Of a stretch of 64,000 bases of DNA, positions 38,309 through 48,068 are shown piece by piece; positions within the stretch are counted from its first letter, which is position 1; each line of letters opens with the position of its first letter. Below the pieces are notes generated by a model, which was not told the DNA's origin, made no database searches, and saw nothing but the letters and a program-made list of their open reading frames with translations. The position numbers and the translations under genes were made by a program. The DNA is taken from assembly GCF_004362395.1 (NCBI RefSeq), contig NZ_SNWE01000003.1:124001-188000 (forward strand), read 5' to 3'. The DNA comes from Salegentibacter sp. 24. Its GTDB lineage: Bacteria; Bacteroidota; Bacteroidia; Flavobacteriales; Flavobacteriaceae.

Positions 38309-39898
38309 TTAATCTTTTTTTAATGGATTGATATGAAAGGCGTTGAATTTTGCTGTTTTATTTTCTTTTCCTTTAACAGTTAAGCCTATTCGAACCGCCC
38401 TATCCCATGGGGGAAGGTAATATCCATTGACAAAATTATTTTTTACATCCAATGGTTGCCAATCACTGCCTTCTTCCCTCCAGGAAAACGAATATTTTTC
38501 CCCATCATTTACCAATAGCTTTAGTTCAATAGCTCCCTTTGTCTGGGTTATATTCTTACTGACAAGTTTTTCTCTCTTAGCATCTTTAACTTTCCATACG
38601 AAGACTTCCTGATCCGAGACACTTATACCCAGGGCATTATGCACATCGCCAATTGCACTTAATCCTGCTTCAATATTTCCCGTGGGAATGTTAAGCTTTG
38701 TGGTGGCCTTATAATCCGGGCTTAATGTCCGCCTGGCCAATACAGCTCCAATATTGTCCTCATTGGCCTGAATTATTAAAGCATCGTCCTGGAGTTTAAA
38801 TTCCGGCTTAATTCCTACCGGCCACTGCCAGTATGGAGAAAGATCAGCAGTAGAAAAATCCGCATGATACTCCGGTATTTCGGATCTTTCAGGCATTTTA
38901 AAATCAGCAGCTTCATCCTTAAATTCCGGCCATCCTGTTTTCTTATTCCAGACTACCTCGCTTATTAGTCCCTGTCGGCCGGTATAAACTGTACCATTCT
39001 TATTATAAGCATGGTATAAAAAGAAATACCTGCCATTATTATCCTGTACCATAGATCCATGACCGGCACATTTCCAGTTCTCAGTTTCCTTCTTTAATGG
39101 ATTTTTCTCGTATTTTTCCCAAGGACCGCGTAAATTTTTCGCCCTGGCAACACCTATCCCATAGGTGCATCCCCGGCCACAACAGCTATCTCCAGAATAA
39201 AAAGTATAATAATACCCGTTCTTTTTCAATAAATAGGCTCCCTCCACCAGGTTTCCTTCCCAGGTATCGGGTTCATTTCTAAAAAGCTCAAAGCGTTCTC
39301 CAATTAATGCCGTTCTATCCTCATTCATCCGCTGTCCCCACATTGGAGTTGGTTCGCCCCTGCTATTGCCATCTTCCTTCCAGATTAGAAATAAGTTTCC
39401 TTCTTCATCTCTTATTTGGAACCCATCTATGGCTCCTGCTTCCTGACAAACTATTGGCCCGTGATCCTTATAAGGCCCTGTAGCCTTATCTGCACTGGCC
39501 ACCCCTACACATAGAGGACCATCCTTCTTTTTGGCTGTATAATAGATGTAAAATTTTCCATTATCATAAGCAATTTCTGGAGCCCAGAAATGAGCTTCTG
39601 CCCAATCCGGACGTTTATCCGGGAAAACATGTCCTTTAATTTTCCAGTCCTGAAGATTATCAGAATGCAAAATAGGAAATAAGGGCGCCCATTCTGAAGA
39701 GGTAGCAGTAGCCCAATAATCATTGCCCTTTCTAACTACTGAAGGATCTGCATAATCCCCGGGTAATACAGGATTTGTAATGCTTGTTTTTTCCGTGGAG
39801 GTGATCTCTTCCTTACTGGATTTATCACCGTTTTTACAGGAACTAAGAATTAGAAAAAAACAGCTAATAATTAAAATGGGGTTAGTAAAATATTTCAT
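38309..39898 (-). CDS. GH43-type lipoprotein hydrolase with C-terminal beta-sandwich
   Basis: This 529-residue protein has a lipobox in LILSSC. The propeller (about 40-335) has the GH43 acids: Asp in PGDYADPSVV (base), Asp in AGAIDGFQIRDEEGN and Glu in NLVEGAYLLKKNGYYY. A Cys-rich loop (DSCCGRGCTYG) is unusual. The C-terminal 190 residues form a concanavalin-like sandwich (YHADFSTADLSPYWQWP, GIKPEFKL) like the xylosidase C2 domain. It is probably a surface exo-glycosidase on pentose or related side groups. It is 110 bp upstream of lacI and co-directional with the PHP-like and sulfatase genes. Confidence 0.9.
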   Translation of the reverse strand: MKYFTNPILIISCFFLILSSCKNGDKSSKEEITSTEKTSITNPVLPGDYADPSVVRKGNDYWATATSSEWAPLFPILHSDNLQDWKIKGHVFPDKRPDWAEAHFWAPEIAYDNGKFYIYYTAKKKDGPLCVGVASADKATGPYKDHGPIVCQEAGAIDGFQIRDEEGNLFLIWKEDGNSRGEPTPMWGQRMNEDRTALIGERFELFRNEPDTWEGNLVEGAYLLKKNGYYYTFYSGDSCCGRGCTYGIGVARAKNLRGPWEKYEKNPLKKETENWKCAGHGSMVQDNNGRYFFLYHAYNKNGTVYTGRQGLISEVVWNKKTGWPEFKDEAADFKMPERSEIPEYHADFSTADLSPYWQWPVGIKPEFKLQDDALIIQANEDNIGAVLARRTLSPDYKATTKLNIPTGNIEAGLSAIGDVHNALGISVSDQEVFVWKVKDAKREKLVSKNITQTKGAIELKLLVNDGEKYSFSWREEGSDWQPLDVKNNFVNGYYLPPWDRAVRIGLTVKGKENKTAKFNAFHINPLKKD

Positions 39899-40069
39899 AC
39901 AAACAGGTTTATATTTAACTTTTTTGAACTTATGCGTCTTTTTGATATTTTGAGTTTACAAGGTGCTAAAAGTGAATAGGCACAATTTAACCGGCTAATT
40001 ATGGATAAAACTATCCGAAATAATCGGTAGTATGATACACGCATCTTAAACTGATTTTTTAATTTATTT

Positions 40070-42196
40070 CTATTGCAACCAAACATTTTGAGTAAAGGCT
40101 CCATTTACCGCTGCGTCCCATACCTCTACTCTTACCCATTTGCGATTTTTAAGCCTGGTGTTGAAGGTGAATTCCTTGTTCCCAAATGCCTGGGTTGCCT
40201 CCATATTTATTCTTTCACGAAAAACCTCTTCCCCGTCCCCTGAAATTATCTCTACAAAGCTTAAGGGGAAGGTCCAGTCTATTTTTAAATTAATTTCTGC
40301 GTCCCCGTTGTCATTTAAAACTATCGTTTCTCCCGGTCCCTTTCCATTGACTTGGAAAACCGGCAATAAAACTTCTCCGGTTGACACAAAGAATTTACCA
40401 GCTTCCATGGCATCCAATACAGGTTGCCATCCCTGCTCAAAAGAAGGCAGCTCATCAAGTTGCAAATAATTGATGTTCATATTGCCATATAATTCATAAT
40501 CTGGTTCAATCTTAAAAAGATCTGCCTCAGCGATCACATATTTTTTATTTCCATCATTGGACATATCGTCCAATACATCCAGCACTCTGGATCCCAGTCT
40601 GTCTTTCGATAAATCAGCAGGCATAGCTTTCCAGGCCGCCCCGAGGAATCTATCAGATTTAAAAAAATCTTCCTCCATATACTGATCAGGAAAGCCTGTA
40701 GAGCCTTTTATTCTGGCATGGGCAGTCCAAGCTAATCCATTCTCGATTTCTAACAATTTTAGCATCTCCTGCTTGTTTCCCACACGATAAACCGTTCCAT
40801 ATTCTGGATGCTCTTCAACAAAAGCCTGACCTGGTTCCCTGGACATTATCCAATAAACCGGTTTCGGAAAAAGGTTCATCCAATGTCCCCCAAAATGGCT
40901 ATTTGGTTCTTCCCCAGGAAGCATGAGAAAATCACCACTAGATAACCTGGCACACTCTTCAAACATCTTTTTAAATTCCAAAAGTCTTCTTGGACCTTTA
41001 TCTCTGGGGTTTCCTGCTAAATGGAATTCCCCCAAATGCATAATGTTGACCCCTGTATTTCGTAAAGCTTTCACGTGACCGGGAATTTCCGGAAGCGGTT
41101 TATGAGTCAGGACGTCCATTACATGTTCAGTATGAAAATGGCTGGCCATGGTATAGGAATCCTGTAATGGTTTATAGGAATCTCCATGAGTAAACCGTTT
41201 AACCTTTTCTAAAATCTTCCCGTCTTTTTGATCGTCCATAAGGAAGAAGAAATTCAAACTTTGTTTACTGCCCGGGGGAGCATTAAACCATGGTACATGG
41301 CGACGATCACCCAAAAGCTCATGCCTGATGCCAATACCCGATTCTGAAATCATATCCCGGTAATTAGCACCATGCCATACATATTTGAGGTTATAAGCAT
41401 TATCGAGAGGGTAAAAGTATTGATGAGGAGGTGGAAATACCGCAATGCTGCCATTGTCTGTTTCCCCTATAATTGCGCGGTACTTCACGGCCAGGTTCTC
41501 GCTTTCAGAGGCAGGATCTACAGAAGCTCTCTGTAAATAATCATCCGTGTCGGACCAAAAGATCCTTTCCCAGTCAGGACTTACAAGGCCGGCATCATAG
41601 ATTATAGCTAATGAATCTTTTTCAGATGACATTACAGCCGCCATATTTACCAGTGGACTCCCATTAAATAATGTGATTTCCAAATTTCCCTGAAAGCTTC
41701 CTGCAGTTACTTCAGAAATTATCACTTTCGTTCTGGAACCATGGGTTTCCACATTAACCTGGTCTCTGTCGAGTTCAACCCGATATGACCTATGAGGTTT
41801 ATATGCTGTTTCATCAAAAAATATATTCCACCCCCCCCTTTTTTCCAAATCCCTTTCTCCCACTGTTAGAATAAAGGCAGGATCGACACCGGTTATAATT
41901 TCTTTAAATATTCCTTCTTTACCAAGTTGGATACTTTTAAATAAAGGTTTTTCCTGGTTAAGGTTTATATCAAGTCTGCCATTTTGCTTCTCGCCTGTTG
42001 GCCAGGTTATATTTAAAACCTCATTAACCACGCTGGCGGCAACTTGGTCTTCCCCATTGAACTTATTTAAATCCACATTTGTCTGTGCATTCATAGTCAG
42101 GATAGAGACCAGTAGGACTAAACACCAGGATGCTTGTCCTTTCCTTAAGGAATGCAAGGAGAGTGATGGAAGAAAAACATTTTTTACAATAGACAT
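40070..42196 (-). CDS. Secreted PHP-like/beta-sandwich protein of unknown activity
   Basis: About 708 residues from the ATG at 42196, with a signal peptide ending TMNAQ. The frame extends upstream to 42241 through a run of eight G. The N-terminal half (about 45-340) is beta-rich. The second half looks like a metal-dependent PHP-type region, with ASHFHTEHVMD, MHLGEFHLAG, LMLPGEEPNSHFGGHW and LAWTAHARIKGSTG supplying several His, Asp and Glu. The last 90 residues form a small sandwich. I do not recognise a characterised family. A hydrolase or lyase role in the glycan locus is possible. A second run of eight G lies inside the gene at 41831-41838. Confidence 0.75.
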   Translation of the reverse strand: MSIVKNVFLPSLSLHSLRKGQASWCLVLLVSILTMNAQTNVDLNKFNGEDQVAASVVNEVLNITWPTGEKQNGRLDINLNQEKPLFKSIQLGKEGIFKEIITGVDPAFILTVGERDLEKRGGWNIFFDETAYKPHRSYRVELDRDQVNVETHGSRTKVIISEVTAGSFQGNLEITLFNGSPLVNMAAVMSSEKDSLAIIYDAGLVSPDWERIFWSDTDDYLQRASVDPASESENLAVKYRAIIGETDNGSIAVFPPPHQYFYPLDNAYNLKYVWHGANYRDMISESGIGIRHELLGDRRHVPWFNAPPGSKQSLNFFFLMDDQKDGKILEKVKRFTHGDSYKPLQDSYTMASHFHTEHVMDVLTHKPLPEIPGHVKALRNTGVNIMHLGEFHLAGNPRDKGPRRLLEFKKMFEECARLSSGDFLMLPGEEPNSHFGGHWMNLFPKPVYWIMSREPGQAFVEEHPEYGTVYRVGNKQEMLKLLEIENGLAWTAHARIKGSTGFPDQYMEEDFFKSDRFLGAAWKAMPADLSKDRLGSRVLDVLDDMSNDGNKKYVIAEADLFKIEPDYELYGNMNINYLQLDELPSFEQGWQPVLDAMEAGKFFVSTGEVLLPVFQVNGKGPGETIVLNDNGDAEINLKIDWTFPLSFVEIISGDGEEVFRERINMEATQAFGNKEFTFNTRLKNRKWVRVEVWDAAVNGAFTQNVWLQ

Positions 42197-42430
42197 GACT
42201 TTGAATTTTCGGTTATAAATATTCCCCCCCCTTGCAATCATTCTTTTTTAATACATCAATCTAAACAGCAACAGGGATACTACAGTTTTTGTCAAATTTG
42301 CAGGTATCATCCTACAATTTTAAGTCGAAAACTTTCCCATTAATAGCTTTAAAAAACAAAGCATCTTTCTAGTTCATTGAATTATAAATTCTCAACTGCC
42401 TTAGGGTCTCTTATAATGATATTCTAAAAA

Positions 42431-43936
42431 TTACGGAAGTTTCTTAGCTTCCGGATACTGATTTAAAATCGATTCCATTTCAGAGACAATACCAGGCTTC
42501 TCAGCGGCAATATTCCTGGTCTCCTTCGGATCAACTTTATAGTCATACAATTCATAAAGATTCTTTTTACTCTCATCCTGCATATGGGTCCACCTGATCA
42601 TTCTGTATCTATCATTACGTATAGCCTCTCCTAGATATCCACCCATTGGAAAGGCATGATAGACATGATCCTTTATTTGCTGGGAACCATCTTTTAACAC
42701 GGGAGTGAGGTCAATCCCATCTATTGGTTGGGGACCACCAGGGGAATTAAGACCTGCAAGCTTTGCCAGGGTCGGATAAATATCTACCGATTCAGCAAAT
42801 TGATTAGTTTTGGTTCCCGGGGTAGTAACTCCAGGTACTTTAAAAATTAAAGGAATACGATTTGCTTGTTCAAAATTGGTATGTTTAGTCCAAATTGCGT
42901 GATCTCCTAAATGCCACCCATGATCACCCCAAACTACTACTATAGTATTTTCATCCAGTTTTAATCGTTCTAATTCATCTATCACTTTTCCAAACTGAGT
43001 GTCCATATAACTTATACTGGCATAGTATCCATGGATCAGTTTTCGTTTTAGATCATCGTCATATACATCCTGGTGCTGAGGAACAGGAAAAAACTGGGAC
43101 ATTTCATGTCCTCTCTTCCGGGTAAACTTTGGGGATCCTTCGGGGGCCTTCTCATACTGGGGCATCGGTAATTCATAGGGATCATAGAAATCCCAGTATT
43201 TCTTCGGGATACTAAAAGGAAGGTGAGGCCTGGCAAAACCTATAGCCATAAAAAATGGGGTATTCCTGTCATCGCTGAGTTCTCTGAGGCGATCTATGGC
43301 ATGGCTGGCTACACGGGCGTCAGCATAAGCTTCATCAAGAACATCAGGAGATTCCCAGGCCGCTCCGCGTGGCAATTTATGATTGGGTGGTGAATCTTTA
43401 ATATACATTGCTGTATTCTCAAAATATGCCTCTTCCCTGGTAAGCTGCCTATTTGTACTATTAGGATCAACATACTCAATAACCTTTTCCTTATAATGAG
43501 GAATAGTCCAGGAGGCCTGGTCATTGGTATTTCCGTGACCAATATGAAAAACCTTCCCCATGGATTCTGTATGATAGCCGGCTTTCTTAAAGTACTGCGG
43601 CAGGGTAACGGCTTCCGGTATAAGCTCACGAAATTCCTTTCCAAAATTATATATCCCGGTACTTGTGGAACGTGATCCTATTAATAGGTTATATCTTGAT
43701 GGAGCACAAACGGCCTGGTTTGCATAAGCCCTGTTAAATACCATCGCCTCATTAGCAAACTGATCAATATTGGGACTTCTTACAACAGTATCGCCATAAG
43801 CTCCCAGGTTTGGTTTAAGGTCATCGATCATAATTAAAACCACATTAGGCCTAGATGCTTTCTCTTGGGCTACGCTACAAGAAATCGACAAGCAAACCGT
43901 AACCAGGAAAATTATTCTGTCAAAATGCATATTCAA
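42431..43936 (-). CDS. S1-family sulfatase, iduronate-2-sulfatase-like
   Basis: This 501-residue protein has a signal peptide (SCSVAQ). Metal ligands are in VVLIMIDDLKPNLG, and the formylglycine motif CAPSR begins at Cys77 in NQAVCAPSRYNLLIGS. ESMGKVFHIGH and VVVWGDHGWHLGDHAIWTKH are further conserved segments. The pattern matches S1 sulfatases close to iduronate-2-sulfatase, which need Cys maturation by an anaerobic or FGE-type enzyme not encoded here. The sulfated sugar is unknown. It hints that the natural glycan is decorated, for example by marine organisms. It is 189 bp upstream of the PHP-like gene and 79 bp downstream of the glutaminase-like gene. Confidence 0.93.
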   Translation of the reverse strand: MNMHFDRIIFLVTVCLSISCSVAQEKASRPNVVLIMIDDLKPNLGAYGDTVVRSPNIDQFANEAMVFNRAYANQAVCAPSRYNLLIGSRSTSTGIYNFGKEFRELIPEAVTLPQYFKKAGYHTESMGKVFHIGHGNTNDQASWTIPHYKEKVIEYVDPNSTNRQLTREEAYFENTAMYIKDSPPNHKLPRGAAWESPDVLDEAYADARVASHAIDRLRELSDDRNTPFFMAIGFARPHLPFSIPKKYWDFYDPYELPMPQYEKAPEGSPKFTRKRGHEMSQFFPVPQHQDVYDDDLKRKLIHGYYASISYMDTQFGKVIDELERLKLDENTIVVVWGDHGWHLGDHAIWTKHTNFEQANRIPLIFKVPGVTTPGTKTNQFAESVDIYPTLAKLAGLNSPGGPQPIDGIDLTPVLKDGSQQIKDHVYHAFPMGGYLGEAIRNDRYRMIRWTHMQDESKKNLYELYDYKVDPKETRNIAAEKPGIVSEMESILNQYPEAKKLP

Positions 43937-44015
43937 TGTATTCTATCGCTTTTTATATTCTAATCTAAAAATTTCATTACCAGGCCGCGGTAATTTACTA
44001 TTGGCTTGCAAAAGT

Positions 44016-46457
44016 TTATTCCCAGTGGTCTTCCAATAACTTAATAAAATAGCCTCCCACTACACTTCTGGCTTTAAAACCTCTTACTTCTCCGGTATGG
44101 GTCCAGTGCCAGTCGCTCATAGGAACTCTATCCGGAGTTTCCGTTGCAAACTTGTAGACAGGATTGGCAAAAAATTGAAAGTCTTCCATATTATCGGTCA
44201 GCGTAGCAGTCCATAAAATCCAATCTGATTTCGAATATTCACTTCGATTATCCAGGGGTAAACCATATTGGTTTTGCTTAGTTTTATAATAGGCCAATTC
44301 CTTTTCAATAACTTCATCCGGAAAAACATCCAGGTCCATTACTTTATCCCAAACAAGGTTATATTTTTGACTCCAGGTATTTTTATCATTAAAGGTAAGG
44401 GCATAATGATCCCCAGCATCTGCTAATTCCATCCATTCTCTTGCCATTGTTTTAGCCATTTTTGTGTACTTCCCGGCAACATCCTCTTTCTCCAGTTCAT
44501 CCGCCAGATATCCATAACTTGCAATAGCCATAATGGCTTTAATAGAAAGATTGGCATTCCTTGCCAGGTGACCAGAAAAATCATCTGTTGATAATTGGTT
44601 TTCGGGATCAAGTCCTTTTTCAGCTAAATAATTTGCCCAGGTAGTTAAGGTCTCCCAGTGTTCCCTGGCATATTCAGCATTACCTTCCGATTTCGCTATG
44701 GCCGCCGTTAGAATAATCATATTCCCGGCTTCTTCTACCGGCATATCCTCTCCATAAGTTTGCCCTGTCGCAATTGGATATGTACCTAAGTCGTGGGCTG
44801 GAAAGGGTTTCTTCCATTTCCCGCTTTCACTATAATAGAATATACCATTTAACATTCCTTTCAATAAATCAGGATTATAAATAAGGAATAAAGGAGCTGA
44901 GGGATAGGTGACATCCACGGTATTAACAGATCCGTTACTGTTATTTTCTTTGGATAAGAATAGAAGATCCCCCTTTGGACTCTCTAATAATTTATGTGCG
45001 GCAATACTTTGACGGTAAGCAATCTCCAGTAAATGTGCATAATTTTCTCCACCGGATTCCAGACCATCTTCATAGAGTTCTTCATCAAAATCACGGCATT
45101 CTTCAATTATATCCTCATAGTTGCTGTAAGCCTTTTCCAGTTCAATTTCCAATGAGCTATTCCCATCCTTATTCCAGTATGGCCTTAATTGTTCCCCAAA
45201 ATAATTTATGGAATAAATATCATCGTATCCTAAAAGGATTAAATGCTCTTTTTCAGAATGGATGGTTTCTTTGGGAAAAACCGTTGCTAACATTAATTTT
45301 TCTCCGCTTGGCTCAGATTCACCGGTTTCCCCCTCAAAAAAGTTATTCTTCGCCTGGGCTGCAGGGATTACCATCTGCCTGGCATTAGAATCTTTTGGGG
45401 CAGCAACATACATATAACCCCAGTCGATCCTCAAATCATCTCCTCTTTTCTCAAGGATAGGTTGAGATTTAGTGCCAGCCTTTAAATATGTCAAGCTAGG
45501 GGTAATTGATTTTTCAGTCATCACTTCCTGAGAATTTTCGTTTACAGCTATTGATGAAGAGGCTCCAAAATATACCTGAACAGCGTGAGGTTTATCATCA
45601 TTAGGTCTGACCTTTGTGGAAATATAAGATACCGGTCTTGAAAATATATCAAGATTGTCCATTAATAAAGGGGAAGTAAAGGTGAGCTCCACATCAACTC
45701 CTCCACAGGTAAGGCTATATATTGTCTGAGTGGCATTAAATTCCACAGAATTTTGCTCCGCCACCAGGGTTTTATGCTGATCTACTATTTCTTCGGCCAA
45801 CCCAAAATCCAACCATTGTCCTCCGGCAGTATTTTTAATATGAATGGCTATAATATTGTTCTCTGCTTTAATTTTATTAATCACAGATTCGGAAATTTCA
45901 TGATATTCAAAATTACTGGTCCATCCGTCTCGCTTAAATATTGGGTCTCCGTTTAAAAATACTTCAATATTGTCATCGTGGTGTAATTTCAAGAAAAGCT
46001 TTTCTAGATCCGTATTTTCTAAATCAAACTCTCTTCTTACCCATAAATCTTCACTTTCCCAGGCAGTTGCTGCGTTAGCATTTTCATCCCCATATGGAGC
46101 CTGTGCCCTTTCCCAGGAAGAATCATCAAAAGAAACTTCCTCCCAACCAGGCCCTGGATTTTGCTGCGTGATCATAGCGGAGAAATTATCATCTTTGGAT
46201 GAAGATAATATCCATTTAAACGATTTAGTTTCCTTGCCCAAAAAACGATAGTTTTTGCCATCAACATTAATATATCCAATAAGCGAATGGTCGGTTCCTG
46301 TCCAATGCTTAGTAGGCTGGGCATTAATTTCATCTGTAAAGGACCATATACTTAAATAGGGGTCATGGGTAACTAAAGGATAGGCAGGGGCCTGTCTTTG
46401 TTGGGCATTTAAAAAAAAGGAAAAGATTAAAAAACTGAAAAGAATATAATTTTTCAT
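44016..46457 (-). CDS. DUF4965/glutaminase A-like secreted protein with inserted galactose-binding-like domain
   Basis: About 813 residues from the ATG at 46457 (MKNYILFSFLIFSFFLNAQ). The start QAPAYPLVTHDPYLSIWSFTDEINAQPTKHWTG is the hallmark of the DUF4964/DUF5127/DUF4965/DUF1793 group called glutaminase A-like. Between about residues 75 and 215 a galactose-binding-like module is inserted (GWEEVSFDDSSWERAQAPYGD, DLWVRREFDL, IEVFLNGDPIF). The C-terminal (alpha/alpha)6 part has NMIILTAAIAKSEG and DWILWTATL. Some relatives hydrolyse glutamine, but the fold is also that of glycoside hydrolases, so a sugar substrate fits this locus better. The activity is not settled. Confidence 0.85.
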   Translation of the reverse strand: MKNYILFSFLIFSFFLNAQQRQAPAYPLVTHDPYLSIWSFTDEINAQPTKHWTGTDHSLIGYINVDGKNYRFLGKETKSFKWILSSSKDDNFSAMITQQNPGPGWEEVSFDDSSWERAQAPYGDENANAATAWESEDLWVRREFDLENTDLEKLFLKLHHDDNIEVFLNGDPIFKRDGWTSNFEYHEISESVINKIKAENNIIAIHIKNTAGGQWLDFGLAEEIVDQHKTLVAEQNSVEFNATQTIYSLTCGGVDVELTFTSPLLMDNLDIFSRPVSYISTKVRPNDDKPHAVQVYFGASSSIAVNENSQEVMTEKSITPSLTYLKAGTKSQPILEKRGDDLRIDWGYMYVAAPKDSNARQMVIPAAQAKNNFFEGETGESEPSGEKLMLATVFPKETIHSEKEHLILLGYDDIYSINYFGEQLRPYWNKDGNSSLEIELEKAYSNYEDIIEECRDFDEELYEDGLESGGENYAHLLEIAYRQSIAAHKLLESPKGDLLFLSKENNSNGSVNTVDVTYPSAPLFLIYNPDLLKGMLNGIFYYSESGKWKKPFPAHDLGTYPIATGQTYGEDMPVEEAGNMIILTAAIAKSEGNAEYAREHWETLTTWANYLAEKGLDPENQLSTDDFSGHLARNANLSIKAIMAIASYGYLADELEKEDVAGKYTKMAKTMAREWMELADAGDHYALTFNDKNTWSQKYNLVWDKVMDLDVFPDEVIEKELAYYKTKQNQYGLPLDNRSEYSKSDWILWTATLTDNMEDFQFFANPVYKFATETPDRVPMSDWHWTHTGEVRGFKARSVVGGYFIKLLEDHWE

Positions 46458-46693
46458 CGTAAGACTTATTGTTATCATTTTTATTATTGGTTCCTATTAA
46501 TTTGTTTATCAGAAGGTCGGTACATTTAGTTTAAAAACTTGTTAGGTTACAATCTTCTAATCACTATAAAGACATGTTCAAATCAATTAAGTTAAATCTT
46601 CGAAAGAGGGGTACATTATGCTAATCTCTTTTATTCACCAGATTTTTTATTCAAAATCCAATAAATTTAGTTTCTATAATTGATAAACGCAAA

Positions 46694-48064
46694 TCATAGT
46701 AAATGTTTCAGTATAAGATTATAAACATCCGTCGCCTCAATAGTTGGATCCATCGTCATTTTTTGATTTTGACTGATAAACATAGGCCAGTTTTCTTTCT
46801 CCAGGTTTACCCTTCCATGCGATCCTTTCACTAAATGCGCATTTAAAGGAATTACGTCCATTAAATATCGAAAGCCTAATTTCTTTTGAAGTAGTTTAAA
46901 AGCGATCTTTCCCTTAAGGAACCTGATACTGGGATCTGCGAAAACCTCCACCGGATCATAGCCTGGTTTGCGATGAATATCTACTGTGCGGGCATAATCT
47001 GGTGCTTTTTTATCATCTAACCAAAAATAATAGGTAAACCAGGAATTTTGATCCGCCATCACAACCAGATCACCCGCCCGACTATGATTGAGATGATGTT
47101 CCTTTTTACCTTCCTCACCCAAAACTAAATCGATTCCCGGAGTATTGTTTAGAAGCTCGAATATGGCAGGGATATCTTCGGGATTTCTCACATACACATG
47201 GGCCAACTGGTGATCTGCCACAGCGAAGGCTCTGCTAGCCCACGTATCAAGTGTTTCATGCCCCAGTTCATCCTTTACCGTTAAATATCCACTGCTTCGC
47301 AACAGCCTGTTAATATGAACTGGATTGTTTACATCTGTAATCCCATATTCTGAAACTATAATAACTTCGGCTCCCTGATTTTCGTAATACGTGATAAGAT
47401 CCTCGCAGACGCTATCAATCTCCTGTAAATCTTTTCCAATCTTCGAAAAATTAATTCCTTCCCTTTGCAGATTGTAATCCAGGTGAGGCAGGTAAATTAA
47501 GGTAAGGGTAGGATCATGCCATTTATCTACCATCATAGAGGCATTAGCGATCCATCGGGTAGACTCAATATTGGCATTGGGACCCCAAAAGGAAAATAGT
47601 GGGAATTGTCCAAGTTCATCTTGTAATCTATGACGCAAATCCATTGGTTGACTATGGATATCGGGTATTTTTAAACCATTGGCAGGATATAGCGGACGGG
47701 GAGTTACGGCATAATCTACGGTAGAATTCATATTAAACCACCAAAACATATTCGCACATGTAAAGTCAGGATCCTGCTTTTTTAATTCTTCCCATATTTT
47801 AGGGGCCTGAACCAGCTTGTTTGACTGCCTCCAAAATTTTATTTCATATTCATCTCTAAAGCACCATCCATTGCCCACAATTCCATGTTCAGCTGGATAT
47901 TTTCCCGTAAAATAAGTCGCCTGCGAAGAACAGGTAACTGCCGGTAGAATCGGTTTAATATTTAGTTGTTTCCCCTTATCAGACCATTTTTTAAGAAAAG
48001 GAGTGTGTTCCCCAATTAATTTCTCAGATAAAGCTACAACATTAAGAACTACTGTTTTTTTCAT
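46694..48064 (-). CDS. eboF: EboF: alkaline-phosphatase-superfamily phosphodiesterase
   Basis: This 456-residue protein has no signal peptide. It belongs to the nucleotide pyrophosphatase/phosphodiesterase branch. The catalytic Thr lies in PAVTCSSQATYFTGKYP, and metal ligands are in IYLPHLDYNLQ, IVSEYGITDV and NHSRAGDLVVMADQ near residue 325. In the ebo cluster this is the sixth gene. The nucleophile and metal ligands are intact, so it should be active on a phosphodiester or phosphate ester, substrate unknown. It starts 4 bp after the EboE stop. It is the last gene of the operon, about 215 bp from the glutaminase-like gene. Confidence 0.92.
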   Translation of the reverse strand: MKKTVVLNVVALSEKLIGEHTPFLKKWSDKGKQLNIKPILPAVTCSSQATYFTGKYPAEHGIVGNGWCFRDEYEIKFWRQSNKLVQAPKIWEELKKQDPDFTCANMFWWFNMNSTVDYAVTPRPLYPANGLKIPDIHSQPMDLRHRLQDELGQFPLFSFWGPNANIESTRWIANASMMVDKWHDPTLTLIYLPHLDYNLQREGINFSKIGKDLQEIDSVCEDLITYYENQGAEVIIVSEYGITDVNNPVHINRLLRSSGYLTVKDELGHETLDTWASRAFAVADHQLAHVYVRNPEDIPAIFELLNNTPGIDLVLGEEGKKEHHLNHSRAGDLVVMADQNSWFTYYFWLDDKKAPDYARTVDIHRKPGYDPVEVFADPSIRFLKGKIAFKLLQKKLGFRYLMDVIPLNAHLVKGSHGRVNLEKENWPMFISQNQKMTMDPTIEATDVYNLILKHLL

Positions 48065-48068
48065 ACGC

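Noticed and set aside
44016-46457. Calling the DUF4965 protein a true glutaminase
   Set aside because: Only some relatives have that activity and the context is glycan breakdown. Kept as glutaminase-like without an assigned reaction.
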